Assembly (NCBI GenBank): GCA_965242975.1
Contig: CBDETS010000007.1
Span: 3,224,001-3,288,000 of the forward strand
Reading direction: 5' to 3'
Source of the DNA: JAPPHA01 sp965242975
GTDB taxonomy: Bacteria > Pseudomonadota > Alphaproteobacteria > Rhodobacterales > Rhodobacteraceae
Length of the DNA stretch: 64,000 bases
Part shown: positions 26,385 to 35,295 of the stretch, one piece after another
How positions within the stretch are numbered: the stretch's first letter is position 1
How the letters are laid out: each line of letters starts with the position of its first letter
Notes under the pieces: model-generated
What the model was told of the DNA's origin: nothing
Databases searched by the model: none
The model's input: only the letters and a program-made list of their open reading frames with translations
Program-made: the position numbers and the translations under genes

Positions 26385-26514
26385 GCGTTTCGGGCCCTGT
26401 CCGGCCGAAGCCCGGTGAAGCCGCCGCAGCGATCGGAGTTGTACGACATCAGGCCCGGCCGACTCCGTGACATCGCAATAGCCGATGGGACGCACACATG
26501 CGGTTGCACAGGCC

Positions 26515-27573
26515 TCAATTCCGGATGCGGTCACCGCTCTCGGGATCAAACAGGTACAGATGTTCGCTGTCCAGGGAAATTCCCACGATGTCGTCCTGTT
26601 CCTTCCGCAAGTGCCTGTCGCCCTTGGCGATCACTCGCTGCTGCCCCCATTGGATTGTCAGCAACGTAGCTTCGCCCGTGTTCTCGAACGCATAAATCCT
26701 GACATCGACGTCGCCCTGGCCCGTCTCCTCTACCCGCATGTCGTCGGCGCGGACGCCCAGAACGACCTGTGCCCGATCCGGGGACTCGACGCCAACCAGC
26801 CGGCTGCCGCCGGCCGTCACGAACATGCCGTCCTCAATCGAGCCATTGATGAGATTCATCGCCGGTGAGCCGATAAACCCCGCAACAAAGAGATTGGCGG
26901 GATCATTGTAGATCTCGTCAGGTGTGCCGAGTTGCTGGATAACGCCGTTGTTCATGACCGCGACGCGGTCCGCAAGAGTCATGGCCTCGATCTGATCGTG
27001 CGTCACGTAGATCGTCGTGATCTTGAGTTCGCGGCTGAGGTGCTTGAGTTCTGCCCGCATCGAAACGCGAAGCTTGGCATCGAGATTCGACAACGGCTCG
27101 TCCATGAGAAAGACCTTGGGCGTGCGCACGATCGCACGGGCAAGGGCGACGCGCTGGCGCTGCCCGCCCGACAGTTCCCTGGGTCTCCGTTTCAGGAACT
27201 GGGTCAACTCCACCTGCTCGGCCGCCCTCTCCACGCGCGGTTCGATTTCGGGTTTCGGAACGCCGCGCACCTTGAGAGGATAGGCAATGTTCTCGAATAC
27301 GGTCATGTGGGGATAGAGACCATAATTCTGGAATACCATCGCCACATCGCGGTCTTTCGGCAAGTCGTCGTTGACCATGCGGTCGCCGATCCAGACATCG
27401 CCTTCGGTCGGTTCCTCCAACCCTGCAATCATGCGCATGGTCGTCGTTTTTCCACACCCCGAGGGTCCGAGAAGTACCAGGAATTCCTTGTCCTGGATCT
27501 CGAGCGACTGGTTGTCGACACCGACGAATTCGCCCCAGCGTTTGGTCAGGTCCTTGAGGACAACCTTTGCCAT
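26515..27573 (-). CDS. ABC transporter ATP-binding protein (CUT1, MalK/UgpC type)
   Basis: 352 residues. Walker A GPSGCGKTT, signature LSGGQRQRVALARA, Walker B VFLMDEPLSNLDA and switch histidine IYVTHDQIEAMTL are all intact. The C-terminal regulatory TOBE/OB extension (VVLGVRADDMRVEE) marks the MalK/UgpC group, which energises uptake of sugars, polyols or glycerol-3-phosphate-like compounds. Its start overlaps the upstream permease stop by one base (TAATG). Confidence 0.96.
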   Translation of the reverse strand: MAKVVLKDLTKRWGEFVGVDNQSLEIQDKEFLVLLGPSGCGKTTTMRMIAGLEEPTEGDVWIGDRMVNDDLPKDRDVAMVFQNYGLYPHMTVFENIAYPLKVRGVPKPEIEPRVERAAEQVELTQFLKRRPRELSGGQRQRVALARAIVRTPKVFLMDEPLSNLDAKLRVSMRAELKHLSRELKITTIYVTHDQIEAMTLADRVAVMNNGVIQQLGTPDEIYNDPANLFVAGFIGSPAMNLINGSIEDGMFVTAGGSRLVGVESPDRAQVVLGVRADDMRVEETGQGDVDVRIYAFENTGEATLLTIQWGQQRVIAKGDRHLRKEQDDIVGISLDSEHLYLFDPESGDRIRN

Positions 27574-28409
27574 TAACGCACAGCCCCCATTGTCATGCCC
27601 TGCACGAAGTACTTCCGTATGATCAGCGCCAGCACGAACATCGGGACCATTATGATGATGCCGGCCGCGCTCAACAGGTTCCAGAGATCGCCTTCCTCGG
27701 CCTTGAACAGGGCGAGGCCGATCGGCAGGGTCACCGCGTATTTGTTGGTCAGGATCAGTGCGAACAGGAACTCGTTCCAGGCAATGATGAAACAGAAAAT
27801 GCCCGCCGTGAGCAGCCCGGGCGACGCCATCGGCAAGACGATGTTGCGGATCACCTGCAGGCGCGACGAGCCATCGACCATAGCCGCCTCCTCGGTATCG
27901 AGCGGGATGCCGTCAATGAAGCCCTTGATCATCCAGATTGCAAACGGCATGACGATCGCCAGGTTCACGAGGATGAGGCCCAACCGGGTGTCGAGCAGGC
28001 CGATGTCCCGGAACATCACGAAGAACGGCAGGATGATCACGACGGCGGGAACGAATTGCGTCGCGAGTATGATCACGAGCATTGCGGTTTCGCCGGTCAT
28101 CCGAAATCGGCTGAACGAATAGGCCGCCATCGTGGCGATGGGAATCGCAAACACGACGGTAAAGAAAGCCACGATGGTGGAGTTCAACAGCTTGTTGCCG
28201 AGGTCGTAGGGCAACTCGAACACGGTGACGAAATTTTCCAGAGTCGGCGTGAAAAACAGCTTCAACTGGAAAACGTCGATGTGGTTCTTGAACGCGGCCA
28301 TGAATATCCACAGGATCGGGACCAGCATGAAAAACGTGGCACCCAGGATCAGGGCTACCTGAACCGCGTTCACGAGCCGTTTTTTCTGTTTCCCCGTAAT
28401 CGGCTTCAT
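27573..28409 (-). CDS. CUT1 ABC transporter permease (MalG type)
   Basis: 278 residues with six hydrophobic segments, beginning VQVALILGATFFMLVPILWI. The coupling helix EEAAMVDGSSRLQVIRNIVLP is the EAA motif of binding-protein-dependent permeases, placed about 90 residues from the end as in MalG/UgpE proteins. ATG 28409 overlaps the stop of the other permease (ATGA), which fixes the start. Confidence 0.95.
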   Translation of the reverse strand: MKPITGKQKKRLVNAVQVALILGATFFMLVPILWIFMAAFKNHIDVFQLKLFFTPTLENFVTVFELPYDLGNKLLNSTIVAFFTVVFAIPIATMAAYSFSRFRMTGETAMLVIILATQFVPAVVIILPFFVMFRDIGLLDTRLGLILVNLAIVMPFAIWMIKGFIDGIPLDTEEAAMVDGSSRLQVIRNIVLPMASPGLLTAGIFCFIIAWNEFLFALILTNKYAVTLPIGLALFKAEEGDLWNLLSAAGIIIMVPMFVLALIIRKYFVQGMTMGAVR

Positions 28410-29308
28410 CCCTTCCGAAAGACGAATTTCGTGTACGCATAGGTAAGGAATATCATCGGGATGACCATCAGCCATGCGACCGACGCGGCATAACCGATCT
28501 GTCCGTATTTCATCCCGTTGAAGTAAATGTAGTGGGAAAGCGTCTGGGTTGCCGTTCCCGGCCCTCCGTTCGTCAACATGAAGATCTGGTCAAAAGTCTT
28601 CAGGCTGAAGATCGACTTGAGGATAATCACGACCGCAAGGACCGGGGTCAACTGTGGCAGGGTGACGTCACGGAAGACCCGCCAACCCGACGCCCCGTCG
28701 ACCTGGGCCGCCTCGATCGTATCCCGTGGTATGCTGGCGAGGCCGCCGATCAGCACCAGCGTGAGGAACGGAATCCAGCCCCAGACATCGGCCATCACGC
28801 AAACAGCGAAGGCCAATACCGGGTCAGCCAGCCAGCTGACGTCGGCCAATGGCGGAATCAGAACCCCGAAAAACGCATCAAACAGGCCGAACTCCGGGTT
28901 GAACATGAAACGGAACGAAACGCCGATCAGTGCCGGACTCATGGCAAACGGAAGAATCAGCAGGGTCTGCACACCCGATCGAAACCTTCCGCCCGGGGCC
29001 AGGAGCATTGCCAGACCGAGCGCGCAAACCGTTGTCAGCGCGACAGTCAGAATCGTGTAGATCGCGGTAACTTCGACCGAATTCCAGAACGCGGGTTCGT
29101 TGGCGAGCGCCCAGGTGAAGTTCTCCCACCCCAGGTATTGATTGAGCGAGCCCGGCCGATTGAGCCGCCCCACGGTGAAGGACAGGCGAAGCGCTTCGGC
29201 CAGAGGCCAGATTGCCGTGGCAAAAACGACCACGACTGCCGGCAAGACCAGAAGGTATTTGAGCGTGCGGTCCCGAATTTCGTTACCTCCCGAAATGCCC
29301 CGCCCCAC
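28406..29308 (-). CDS. CUT1 ABC transporter permease (MalF/UgpA type)
   Basis: 300 residues. TM1 is LLVLPAVVVVFATAIWPLAEA. The EAA loop EAAQVDGASGWRVFRDVTLP and the following FSLKTFDQIFMLTNGGPG are typical of MalF-type partners. It forms the heterodimeric channel with the MalG-type protein and is translated from the same operon, after a 57-bp gap containing tandem stem-loops. Confidence 0.95.
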   Translation of the reverse strand: MGRGISGGNEIRDRTLKYLLVLPAVVVVFATAIWPLAEALRLSFTVGRLNRPGSLNQYLGWENFTWALANEPAFWNSVEVTAIYTILTVALTTVCALGLAMLLAPGGRFRSGVQTLLILPFAMSPALIGVSFRFMFNPEFGLFDAFFGVLIPPLADVSWLADPVLAFAVCVMADVWGWIPFLTLVLIGGLASIPRDTIEAAQVDGASGWRVFRDVTLPQLTPVLAVVIILKSIFSLKTFDQIFMLTNGGPGTATQTLSHYIYFNGMKYGQIGYAASVAWLMVIPMIFLTYAYTKFVFRKG

Positions 29309-29352
29309 GCTTACGCAGGGCGGGACCGGTGCGCCCGGCTCTATCGGGCGCA
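29301..29352 (-). terminator. Tandem stem-loops between binding-protein and permease genes
   Basis: Two hairpins fill the gap: CGCCC/GGGCG around 29301-29322, and TGCGCCCG (29330-29337) pairing perfectly with CGGGCGCA (29345-29352) over a 7-base loop. They directly follow the binding-protein stop. Such structures commonly lower permease expression or protect upstream mRNA; they could act as partial terminators. Confidence 0.55.
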
Positions 29353-29365
29353 GGTGAATGCCGGG

Positions 29366-30682
29366 TTACTGTATACGCCCGGCGCGACGCAGCACCCGAT
29401 TTGCTTGTTCGGCAGCATCAAGCATGAGCTGACGCGTGTTTCCTCCCGCCGCGGCTTCGGCGATGGCCGCCGACAACAGGTCGCCGACTTCCGGCCACTC
29501 GGGGATTTGCGGCATGATGTCGGATTCCTTGAGCGATTCCCAGGCCGCCATCTGGATGTTGTCATTGGCGGCATTCACGTCCGGGTCGGTGAGCGACGAG
29601 ATGTGGGTCACGACGTTGTTGACGATCCGTTTTCCCTTGACCTCACGAACCGTCGCGTTGGCCTTGTCCATCTCAGGGTTCGACAGCCACTTCATGAACT
29701 CCCAGGCCGCGTCCTTGTTTTCCGAGTACTCGGAGATCGCGAACGGCATGGAGATGGCGTAGGTCTTGGTCGTGCCATCGTACGACGGCATTCCGACGAA
29801 ACCAACCTGGTCCTTGGTCAGTGTCGAGGTCTCGGGGTTCAGGAACGCCGAGTAGAACCACCACCATCCGGGAATCATCGCGGAATTGCCCTGGCTGAAC
29901 GATTGCCGCGCATCCTGTTCGACGAACGCCACCGAATTCGGATTCGCAACGCCATGTTCCGTCAGAAGGGCAACATAGTCTTCGGTCGCCTTCAGCGCGG
30001 CGTCGGTGGTCCAGCCGGCCGAACCATCTTCGTTGAACACGTCCTCGCCGGCACCCCATAGGAAGTTCAACCATATGAACAGCGCCTGACGGTTACCATC
30101 ATTGTTGTAGTAAAGCGCGACCGGGGAAATACCTTCGTGTTCCCAGGTTTCACCCATGGCAGCAACCTCTTCCCAGGAAGTCGGCGGGTTGGGGATCAGG
30201 TCCTTGCGATAGAACAGGACCTGGGGGTGCGCGCGCAGCGGGAATCCAAGTGTATTGCCTTCAAACTGGGCAGAGCGGGCAAAGGCCTCCGGGTAACGAT
30301 CCATCGAGATTCCGTCCCGTGCCATCAATTCGTCGATCGGCATGAGCCAGTGGGCATTCGGCGGCCCCCAGCTGTCCAGGTAGTTGACCACGTCAAAAGT
30401 GCCGCTGGCCGCGATGCCCTCGGCATTGATCTTTTCCTGGAGCGAACCGAAGGGAATGAAGGTCCATTCGGTCTCGATGCCCGTGAGTTCGGTAAACTCG
30501 CCATCTCTCAGCATCAGCCCGTCGAACTGCGGGGTGACGACACTGAGGATGTTCAGCTTGGTGCCGTCAAAGGGTTTGCCTTCAAGCAAGTTGTACGGGA
30601 CATCATCGGCAAGTACGGAAAGAGGTGCGAAAACCAAGGCCCCCGCCACAACCCCTGCTTTCAGAAAACTCCGTTTGTCCAT
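29366..30682 (-). CDS. CUT1 ABC transporter solute-binding protein
   Basis: 438 residues, first gene of the operon. ATG 30682 follows AAGGAG, and the N-terminus (DKRSFLKAGVVAGALVFAPL) is a Sec signal ending near VLADD. The mature fold is that of family 1 extracellular binding proteins: GTFDVVNYLDSWGPPN, LGFPLRAHPQVLFYRKDLIP, and the hinge segment KDQVGFVGMPSYDG. The ligand is unknown. Its partners are the two permeases and ATPase downstream, with the hydrolase and RraA-like enzymes as likely catabolic functions. Confidence 0.94.
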   Translation of the reverse strand: MDKRSFLKAGVVAGALVFAPLSVLADDVPYNLLEGKPFDGTKLNILSVVTPQFDGLMLRDGEFTELTGIETEWTFIPFGSLQEKINAEGIAASGTFDVVNYLDSWGPPNAHWLMPIDELMARDGISMDRYPEAFARSAQFEGNTLGFPLRAHPQVLFYRKDLIPNPPTSWEEVAAMGETWEHEGISPVALYYNNDGNRQALFIWLNFLWGAGEDVFNEDGSAGWTTDAALKATEDYVALLTEHGVANPNSVAFVEQDARQSFSQGNSAMIPGWWWFYSAFLNPETSTLTKDQVGFVGMPSYDGTTKTYAISMPFAISEYSENKDAAWEFMKWLSNPEMDKANATVREVKGKRIVNNVVTHISSLTDPDVNAANDNIQMAAWESLKESDIMPQIPEWPEVGDLLSAAIAEAAAGGNTRQLMLDAAEQANRVLRRAGRIQ

Positions 30683-31138
30683 TGGTTTCTCCTTGTGACA
30701 TTTCAAATGAAACTGCACCGTACCGAAGTGAGAAAAAGCACACAAGAACCATGTTCGCCCAACCGGTTGGCGCCACATCGGGCCAACGGGATCGCACGCG
30801 CCCATGTTCTTCTTTGTACCTCGCCGCGAATCCATGGAAGCGGTCCCGCGGCCTGATCGTCAAGTCAGGTGAGATTCTCGCGATCCTGTCGGCAATTCGG
30901 GAAGAGTATCGGATCGGCGTGTCACCATACGTGACATGACATTCCGCCGCCGGTCCGGAGACTCGCCCTCGTCGGCACCGTACGGTTGTCAGCCATGTCC
31001 CTGGGCTCGCTTCGAGTGAAATCCGGACGCGGACGACTTTCGGGGAAACGACGGTGTACGGGTGGTGGCCAGCAGGCAGGGCGAACATCACGTGCCGAGG
31101 AACACCTCCTCTACGCGACGTTCCGGCCTGGCAGGTCT
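30683..31138. other. Promoter region of ABC operon, no gene seen
   Basis: 456 bp between the binding-protein start and the LysE stop. The only structure noted is an inverted repeat TGTCAC-CATAC-GTGACA at 30920-30936. No credible open frame. Confidence 0.45.
30920..30936. promoter_or_regulatory. Inverted repeat, possible operator
   Basis: TGTCAC and GTGACA are perfectly inverted around CATAC, 238 bp upstream of the ABC binding-protein gene. A GntR- or LacI-type dimer could bind such a site, but it occurs once and no regulator gene is adjacent. Confidence 0.35.
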
Positions 31139-31825
31139 TCACGGCAATTCACACGGGTGCACCTGGCAACCGATCACGTCAGCTCCCGTTTGCCCATGCG
31201 TGCCGAAAACCACGTTTGCATCCCGGTCCTCGACCAATAGCCTCAGCCCCAATGCTCCCAGGATCACGGATGCCGTGCGATCAACATAGACTTTCGCCCC
31301 GAGATAGGCATCCCTGGCAATCGGGCTGCCCATGCACATCGCCAGAATACTGTAGAAAATGTACTCGACCACAAGGTGGTTGAACACGATTGTGGCGTTT
31401 TCGGAGATCGTCATGTCTTTCGGAAAGATGACGACAAGCACGGCCCCGGCAAACAGCACCGACTTCGGGTTCAGGGCATTGACCAGGACTCCGCGCGCGA
31501 ACGAGTTTCGTGCTGATTTACGGGCAGGCACCACTTTTTCGCGGGCACCCGCCCACATGCCCCAGGCGACATAGAACAGGTAGATCATGCCGATGGCCTT
31601 TGTCGTCGTGTAGGCCCACGGCACCAGACGAAAGATCGCCTCAAGCCCGAACAACGCCAGCATTGTCCAGGTGGCGGCCATCAGGCCCAATCCGAAACCC
31701 GTCGCGATGCCGGCCTTACGGCCGGCGCTCAGCGTTGCGTGTATGGCGACGAGAAGAGCAGGCCCCGGGCTGACGATTGCAACGACCAGCGCAAAATTGA
31801 ATGCAACCAGATCTTCAATGCTCAT
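31139..31825 (-). CDS. LysE-family amino-acid/metabolite exporter
   Basis: 228 residues with about six membrane segments. FNFALVVAIVSPGPALLVAI is the LysE/RhtB N-terminal motif (SPGP), and FARGVLVNALNPKSVLFAGA is the second family motif (NPK). ATG 31825 places TM1 correctly. Family members export amino acids such as lysine, homoserine or threonine. Neighbours give no clue to substrate. Confidence 0.92.
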   Translation of the reverse strand: MSIEDLVAFNFALVVAIVSPGPALLVAIHATLSAGRKAGIATGFGLGLMAATWTMLALFGLEAIFRLVPWAYTTTKAIGMIYLFYVAWGMWAGAREKVVPARKSARNSFARGVLVNALNPKSVLFAGAVLVVIFPKDMTISENATIVFNHLVVEYIFYSILAMCMGSPIARDAYLGAKVYVDRTASVILGALGLRLLVEDRDANVVFGTHGQTGADVIGCQVHPCELP

Positions 31826-32039
31826 GCGGGGGAAACATCCAGAAGCCTGACGCTTCCTCCCATCGGGCATCGCGTCCAACTTCCCGAGGAGTCCTGCTCG
31901 AGCGTTGGATTTTGACGCGCCGCTCCAATGGAGTCAAACGCCTCGGTTGACATGGTTTCCACGCAACTTCGTGACCTCGTCGGCTCATGTCCGCCGCCAA
32001 CGTGACACGTGCGAGACCGCGCAAGAGTTAGAAAGTTCC

Positions 32040-32447
32040 TCACCCAAGCTCGCGTATTGCAACCGCGAGCGGATGGCCGACAAGACGCCTGTCCACGGTC
32101 AACAGCCTGAGGCCTTCCTCCTGAGCTTGCACGAGCAGCAACTCGTCGAATGGGTCCTTGTGGTCGAGCGGAACCGTGAGGCCCCGTGCGGCATGAAGCA
32201 TGGTCATTGGCAGAAATGTCACGTCCTGGTTTTCCAGCGCATCGATCACGTCTTCCGGGGAAAAACGGCTCTTGCGCGTCCCTGACGGATTGCGGGCACC
32301 GTATTTCAGCCGCATTTCCCAAATCGACACTGCACTTACGTAGAGATCCGCCTCGCGCGCCGCCAGGACCCGTCGCTCTCGATTCAGAAATACCCCCGGC
32401 CTGTCCATGAAGTCGAACACGTAGGACGTATCGAAAAGAATGCGCAC
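32040..32447 (-). CDS. PIN-domain toxin (VapC-like)
   Basis: 135 residues. LFDTSYVFDF provides the first acidic residue of the PIN active site, SAVSIWEMRLKYG the second, and LDHKDPFDELLLVQAQEEG and LLTVDR the rest, so the nuclease centre looks complete. It sits 11 bp after the antitoxin gene in the usual antitoxin-toxin order. VapC-type toxins cleave tRNA or rRNA when freed from antitoxin. Confidence 0.92.
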   Translation of the reverse strand: MRILFDTSYVFDFMDRPGVFLNRERRVLAAREADLYVSAVSIWEMRLKYGARNPSGTRKSRFSPEDVIDALENQDVTFLPMTMLHAARGLTVPLDHKDPFDELLLVQAQEEGLRLLTVDRRLVGHPLAVAIRELG

Positions 32448-32458
32448 CCTCGGGCAGC

Positions 32459-32719
32459 CTATTCTTCATCGAGGCCGAGCACCTGACGGCTGAAGGCAGG
32501 ATCGTTGAATTCCTCCGGCCAGCCTTCGCCGTCACCTTCGATTCCGAGCCGTCGGCGCACCGCTTCCAGCTTTTCAAAGTCGATCCCTCCCCGCCGGTCG
32601 CAACGAATCAACTCGACGGCCGGGCGGCCGTGCTTCGTGATGACAACGCGCTCACCGTTACGGGCTGCGGCAATCAGTTCGGACAGACGCGCTTTCGCCT
32701 CGCGGATGGCAAGTTCCAT
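32459..32719 (-). CDS. Phd/YefM-type antitoxin
   Basis: 86 residues. MELAIREAKARLSELIAAAR is the N-terminal DNA-binding part of Phd/YefM antitoxins, followed by VVITKHGRPAVELIRC. The acidic C-terminus (EGWPEEFNDPAFSRQVLGLD) should wrap the PIN toxin. ATG 32719 matches the family start; an upstream ATG at 32749 in the same frame is possible. It likely autoregulates the pair. Confidence 0.9.
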   Translation of the reverse strand: MELAIREAKARLSELIAAARNGERVVITKHGRPAVELIRCDRRGGIDFEKLEAVRRRLGIEGDGEGWPEEFNDPAFSRQVLGLDEE

Positions 32720-33149
32720 GCTCAATCCCGGTTTTGATTCCGTCTCCATCAATATGGCCTGCCAGGCCATTCCGTTCAAGACCATATCGTGACTACATTT
32801 TGCGAAACCGAACCGCGGTTTCCCACACCGAGTTCACTGCTTCGCGCTTCCCGCGCGAACGACCACGAAGGTGCGCAGGGTCGCGACACGAGATCCCTCG
32901 TACGATCGCAGTCCTGCCGTTCGAGCACCAATCGGGCGATCGTCCTGATCTAACACGTCGTTTCGCATGCATTTCGGAGGATGTTTTGTGCAGGAGGTAC
33001 AGGGACACCGAATTGCAACCGTTCATCGCCGGATTCACATCGCGCCGTGTCAAGCTCGGCTTGGTTTGACGCACGTTTCGGACATGCAACATCAAAGGAT
33101 TGCGCAGCCTCTGGTGAAACGAGCAAACGTCATTTTCTCCGCTCCGTTG
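32720..33149. other. Gap without recognisable gene
   Basis: 430 bp between the antitoxin start and the dehydrogenase stop. It should carry the antitoxin-toxin promoter near 32730-32830. No coding pattern or strong repeat seen. Confidence 0.45.
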
Positions 33150-34226
33150 TCAGATCTCACGCATTCCTTCTGCATTTCTCTGTGCCGCCATTTCCGCGAC
33201 CTGAAATGCATCACCGGCATCGACAAGTTTCGAAATCGTATGTGAATTGGCCCGTGCCAGTCTTCGCGTTGTCTCACCTGAGAACAGTGCACGAAGGTCA
33301 TCGACAATCATGTCACCGATCAGGTGCCTGCCACCCGGAACGGCCGCAGCCCGATGCGGCGAAAGGACCACGTTTCCGAACCTCCGAAACGGGCTTTCCG
33401 CAGAGAGCGGCTCGACGGGAAAGACATCGGCGGCCACCCGGAGCCGTCCCGAGTCGGCTTCGGACATCAAGGCGTCGAAATCGACCACATGTGCCCGGCT
33501 CAGGAGGACCACGACCGCGTGATCTTGCATCCTCTGGAGGATATCCGCCGAAACCATTCCCCTGTTTTCGGTCGTCGGAACCGCGGTTACGAACAGGCAC
33601 CGGGCCCAGCTGGCGAGTTCGTCGAGTCCGCAAGTTCCGACTCCATGCCGGTCGGCCACGCCCGCCGGTAGCCAGGGATCGAACGCGCGGGTCGTTGGCC
33701 GGAACGGCGTCAGAAGGCGGCTCAATTCCCGCGCGATCTGACCGAAGCCGACGAAACCCACCTTCGCACCGAACAAGCTGAAATCGGTCTTCGGGTTGTC
33801 GTTCAGCCAGCTTTCCCTTCCCACGCGAAACGCCTCGTGTTCCGTGACAAGGCCCCGGGCGGACGCCAGCGCCATGGCCAGGCCCATTTCCGCAACGGAC
33901 GATCTGAAACCGGGTGAACAAGAGAGAACTTCGATACCTTTCCGGCCGCAGGAAGAGTAATCGATCGTATCCGGGAACGATCCCGACACTTCAATGACTG
34001 CCTTCAGGCAGGACATCCGCGCAAGGGATTCCGCCGAGATGACCGGAACAGACGCAATCAGAACCGTGGCATCAGGCAAGGCCGCATCGAGAACGGACTC
34101 GGGGATCGGTTCATCCCGCCCCCAGACCACATCGCACATGCGCCGGAGTTCCGCCTCCCGGCCGGCGGAAAACAATTCCGACATCTGCCGCCAGTGCGGA
34201 GCAAGGACAACAGCCGGTTTGTTCAT
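33150..34226 (-). CDS. D-isomer-specific 2-hydroxyacid dehydrogenase
   Basis: 358 residues. GFVGFGQIARELSRLL is the NAD-binding GxGxxG-type motif. The catalytic set is visible: Arg in LLSRAHVVD, Glu in DVFPVEPL and His in LSPHRAA. Members reduce 2-oxoacids or oxidise D-2-hydroxyacids. It overlaps the stop of the upstream ATPase gene (ATGA, 34223-34226) and is the last gene of the LacI-led operon, so it probably handles an acidic sugar derivative. Its C-terminus, ending RNAEGMREI, runs past the usual family end. Confidence 0.92.
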   Translation of the reverse strand: MNKPAVVLAPHWRQMSELFSAGREAELRRMCDVVWGRDEPIPESVLDAALPDATVLIASVPVISAESLARMSCLKAVIEVSGSFPDTIDYSSCGRKGIEVLSCSPGFRSSVAEMGLAMALASARGLVTEHEAFRVGRESWLNDNPKTDFSLFGAKVGFVGFGQIARELSRLLTPFRPTTRAFDPWLPAGVADRHGVGTCGLDELASWARCLFVTAVPTTENRGMVSADILQRMQDHAVVVLLSRAHVVDFDALMSEADSGRLRVAADVFPVEPLSAESPFRRFGNVVLSPHRAAAVPGGRHLIGDMIVDDLRALFSGETTRRLARANSHTISKLVDAGDAFQVAEMAAQRNAEGMREI

Positions 34227-35293
34227 GGGAGCTCGTCGAAAAGATGCGCCTTTGCAGGGTCGAAATCGAAGGCGACGTCGTCATCCGTATCGAGGATCGC
34301 GTCTTCCTGAAGTGTTGCAACGATGCCATCGCCGGCTCGAAGCCTGACGTCCACGACGGTTTCACTTCCAAGCCGCTCTGTAAGTACGACCTTTCCAGCC
34401 AGCATCCCGTGCGCGTTACGTGATGGCCAAAGATCCTGTGGGCGGACACCCAGGGTCGCGGTTTGACCCCGGGTGAACTCCCTGGAGCCGACTGGAACCG
34501 GAAGGGCATCGATCGAAGGACTGGAAACAGTAACCCTGCGTTTCGACACCTCCTCGACCCGGACTTCGATGAAGTTCATCGATGGCGACCCCAGAAATCC
34601 AGCCACGAAAAGGTTGGCGGGGTTGTGATACAGGTCCATCGGCGCGCCAGCCTGCATGACTTCGCCGTCCTTCAGTACAACGATCTTGTCGGCGAGCGTC
34701 ATTGCCTCCACCTGGTCATGGGTCACGTAGATCATCGTTGTCTGGAGTTGCGCGTGAAGTGAAGCGATTTCCTGGCGCGTACTCATCCTGAGCGCCGCAT
34801 CAAGATTCGATAGAGGTTCATCGAAAAGGAACACGGACGGGTTTCGTACGATTGCCCGGCCGATCGCAACACGTTGGCGCTGGCCCCCGGAAAGCTGCGA
34901 CGGACGGCGGTCAAGCAGAGTCTCCATCTGGAGCATACGTGCCGCGTCCGTGACCTTGCGATCGATTTCGCCCTTGTTCTCCCTTCGAATGGTCAGGCCG
35001 AAGGCGATGTTTTCGCGCACGGTCATGTGCGGGAAAACCGCATACGATTGAAAAACCATCGCAATGGCACGTTCCCTGGGTTCCAGGTCATTCACGAGCC
35101 GGCCGCCGATGTAGAGTTCGCCGCTCGTGATGTCCTCCAGGCCGGCAATCAGCCTCAGGAGCGTGGACTTTCCACATCCGGACGGTCCGACGAACACGGC
35201 AAACTCCCCATCCTGAATGTCGATGTCGACACCACGGATGACCTCCGTTTCACCGAAGCTCTTGCGTATGTTGGACAGCTTGATTCCGCCCAT
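34223..35293 (-). CDS. ABC transporter ATP-binding protein (CUT1, MalK type)
   Basis: 356 residues with intact Walker A (GPSGCGKST), signature (LSGGQRQRVAIGRA), Walker B (VFLFDEPLSNLDA) and switch (IYVTHDQVEAMTL). The C-terminal regulatory domain (TATLGVRPQDLWP) identifies the CUT1 group. It starts 3 bases after the glycosidase stop and overlaps the dehydrogenase start, deep inside the operon. Confidence 0.96.
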   Translation of the reverse strand: MGGIKLSNIRKSFGETEVIRGVDIDIQDGEFAVFVGPSGCGKSTLLRLIAGLEDITSGELYIGGRLVNDLEPRERAIAMVFQSYAVFPHMTVRENIAFGLTIRRENKGEIDRKVTDAARMLQMETLLDRRPSQLSGGQRQRVAIGRAIVRNPSVFLFDEPLSNLDAALRMSTRQEIASLHAQLQTTMIYVTHDQVEAMTLADKIVVLKDGEVMQAGAPMDLYHNPANLFVAGFLGSPSMNFIEVRVEEVSKRRVTVSSPSIDALPVPVGSREFTRGQTATLGVRPQDLWPSRNAHGMLAGKVVLTERLGSETVVDVRLRAGDGIVATLQEDAILDTDDDVAFDFDPAKAHLFDELP

Positions 35294-35295
35294 GA

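Noticed and set aside
30701..30712. Inverted repeat TTTCA-AA-TGAAA before the ABC binding-protein gene
   Set aside because: Only 5-bp arms and located too close to the start codon; likely chance in an AT-rich leader.
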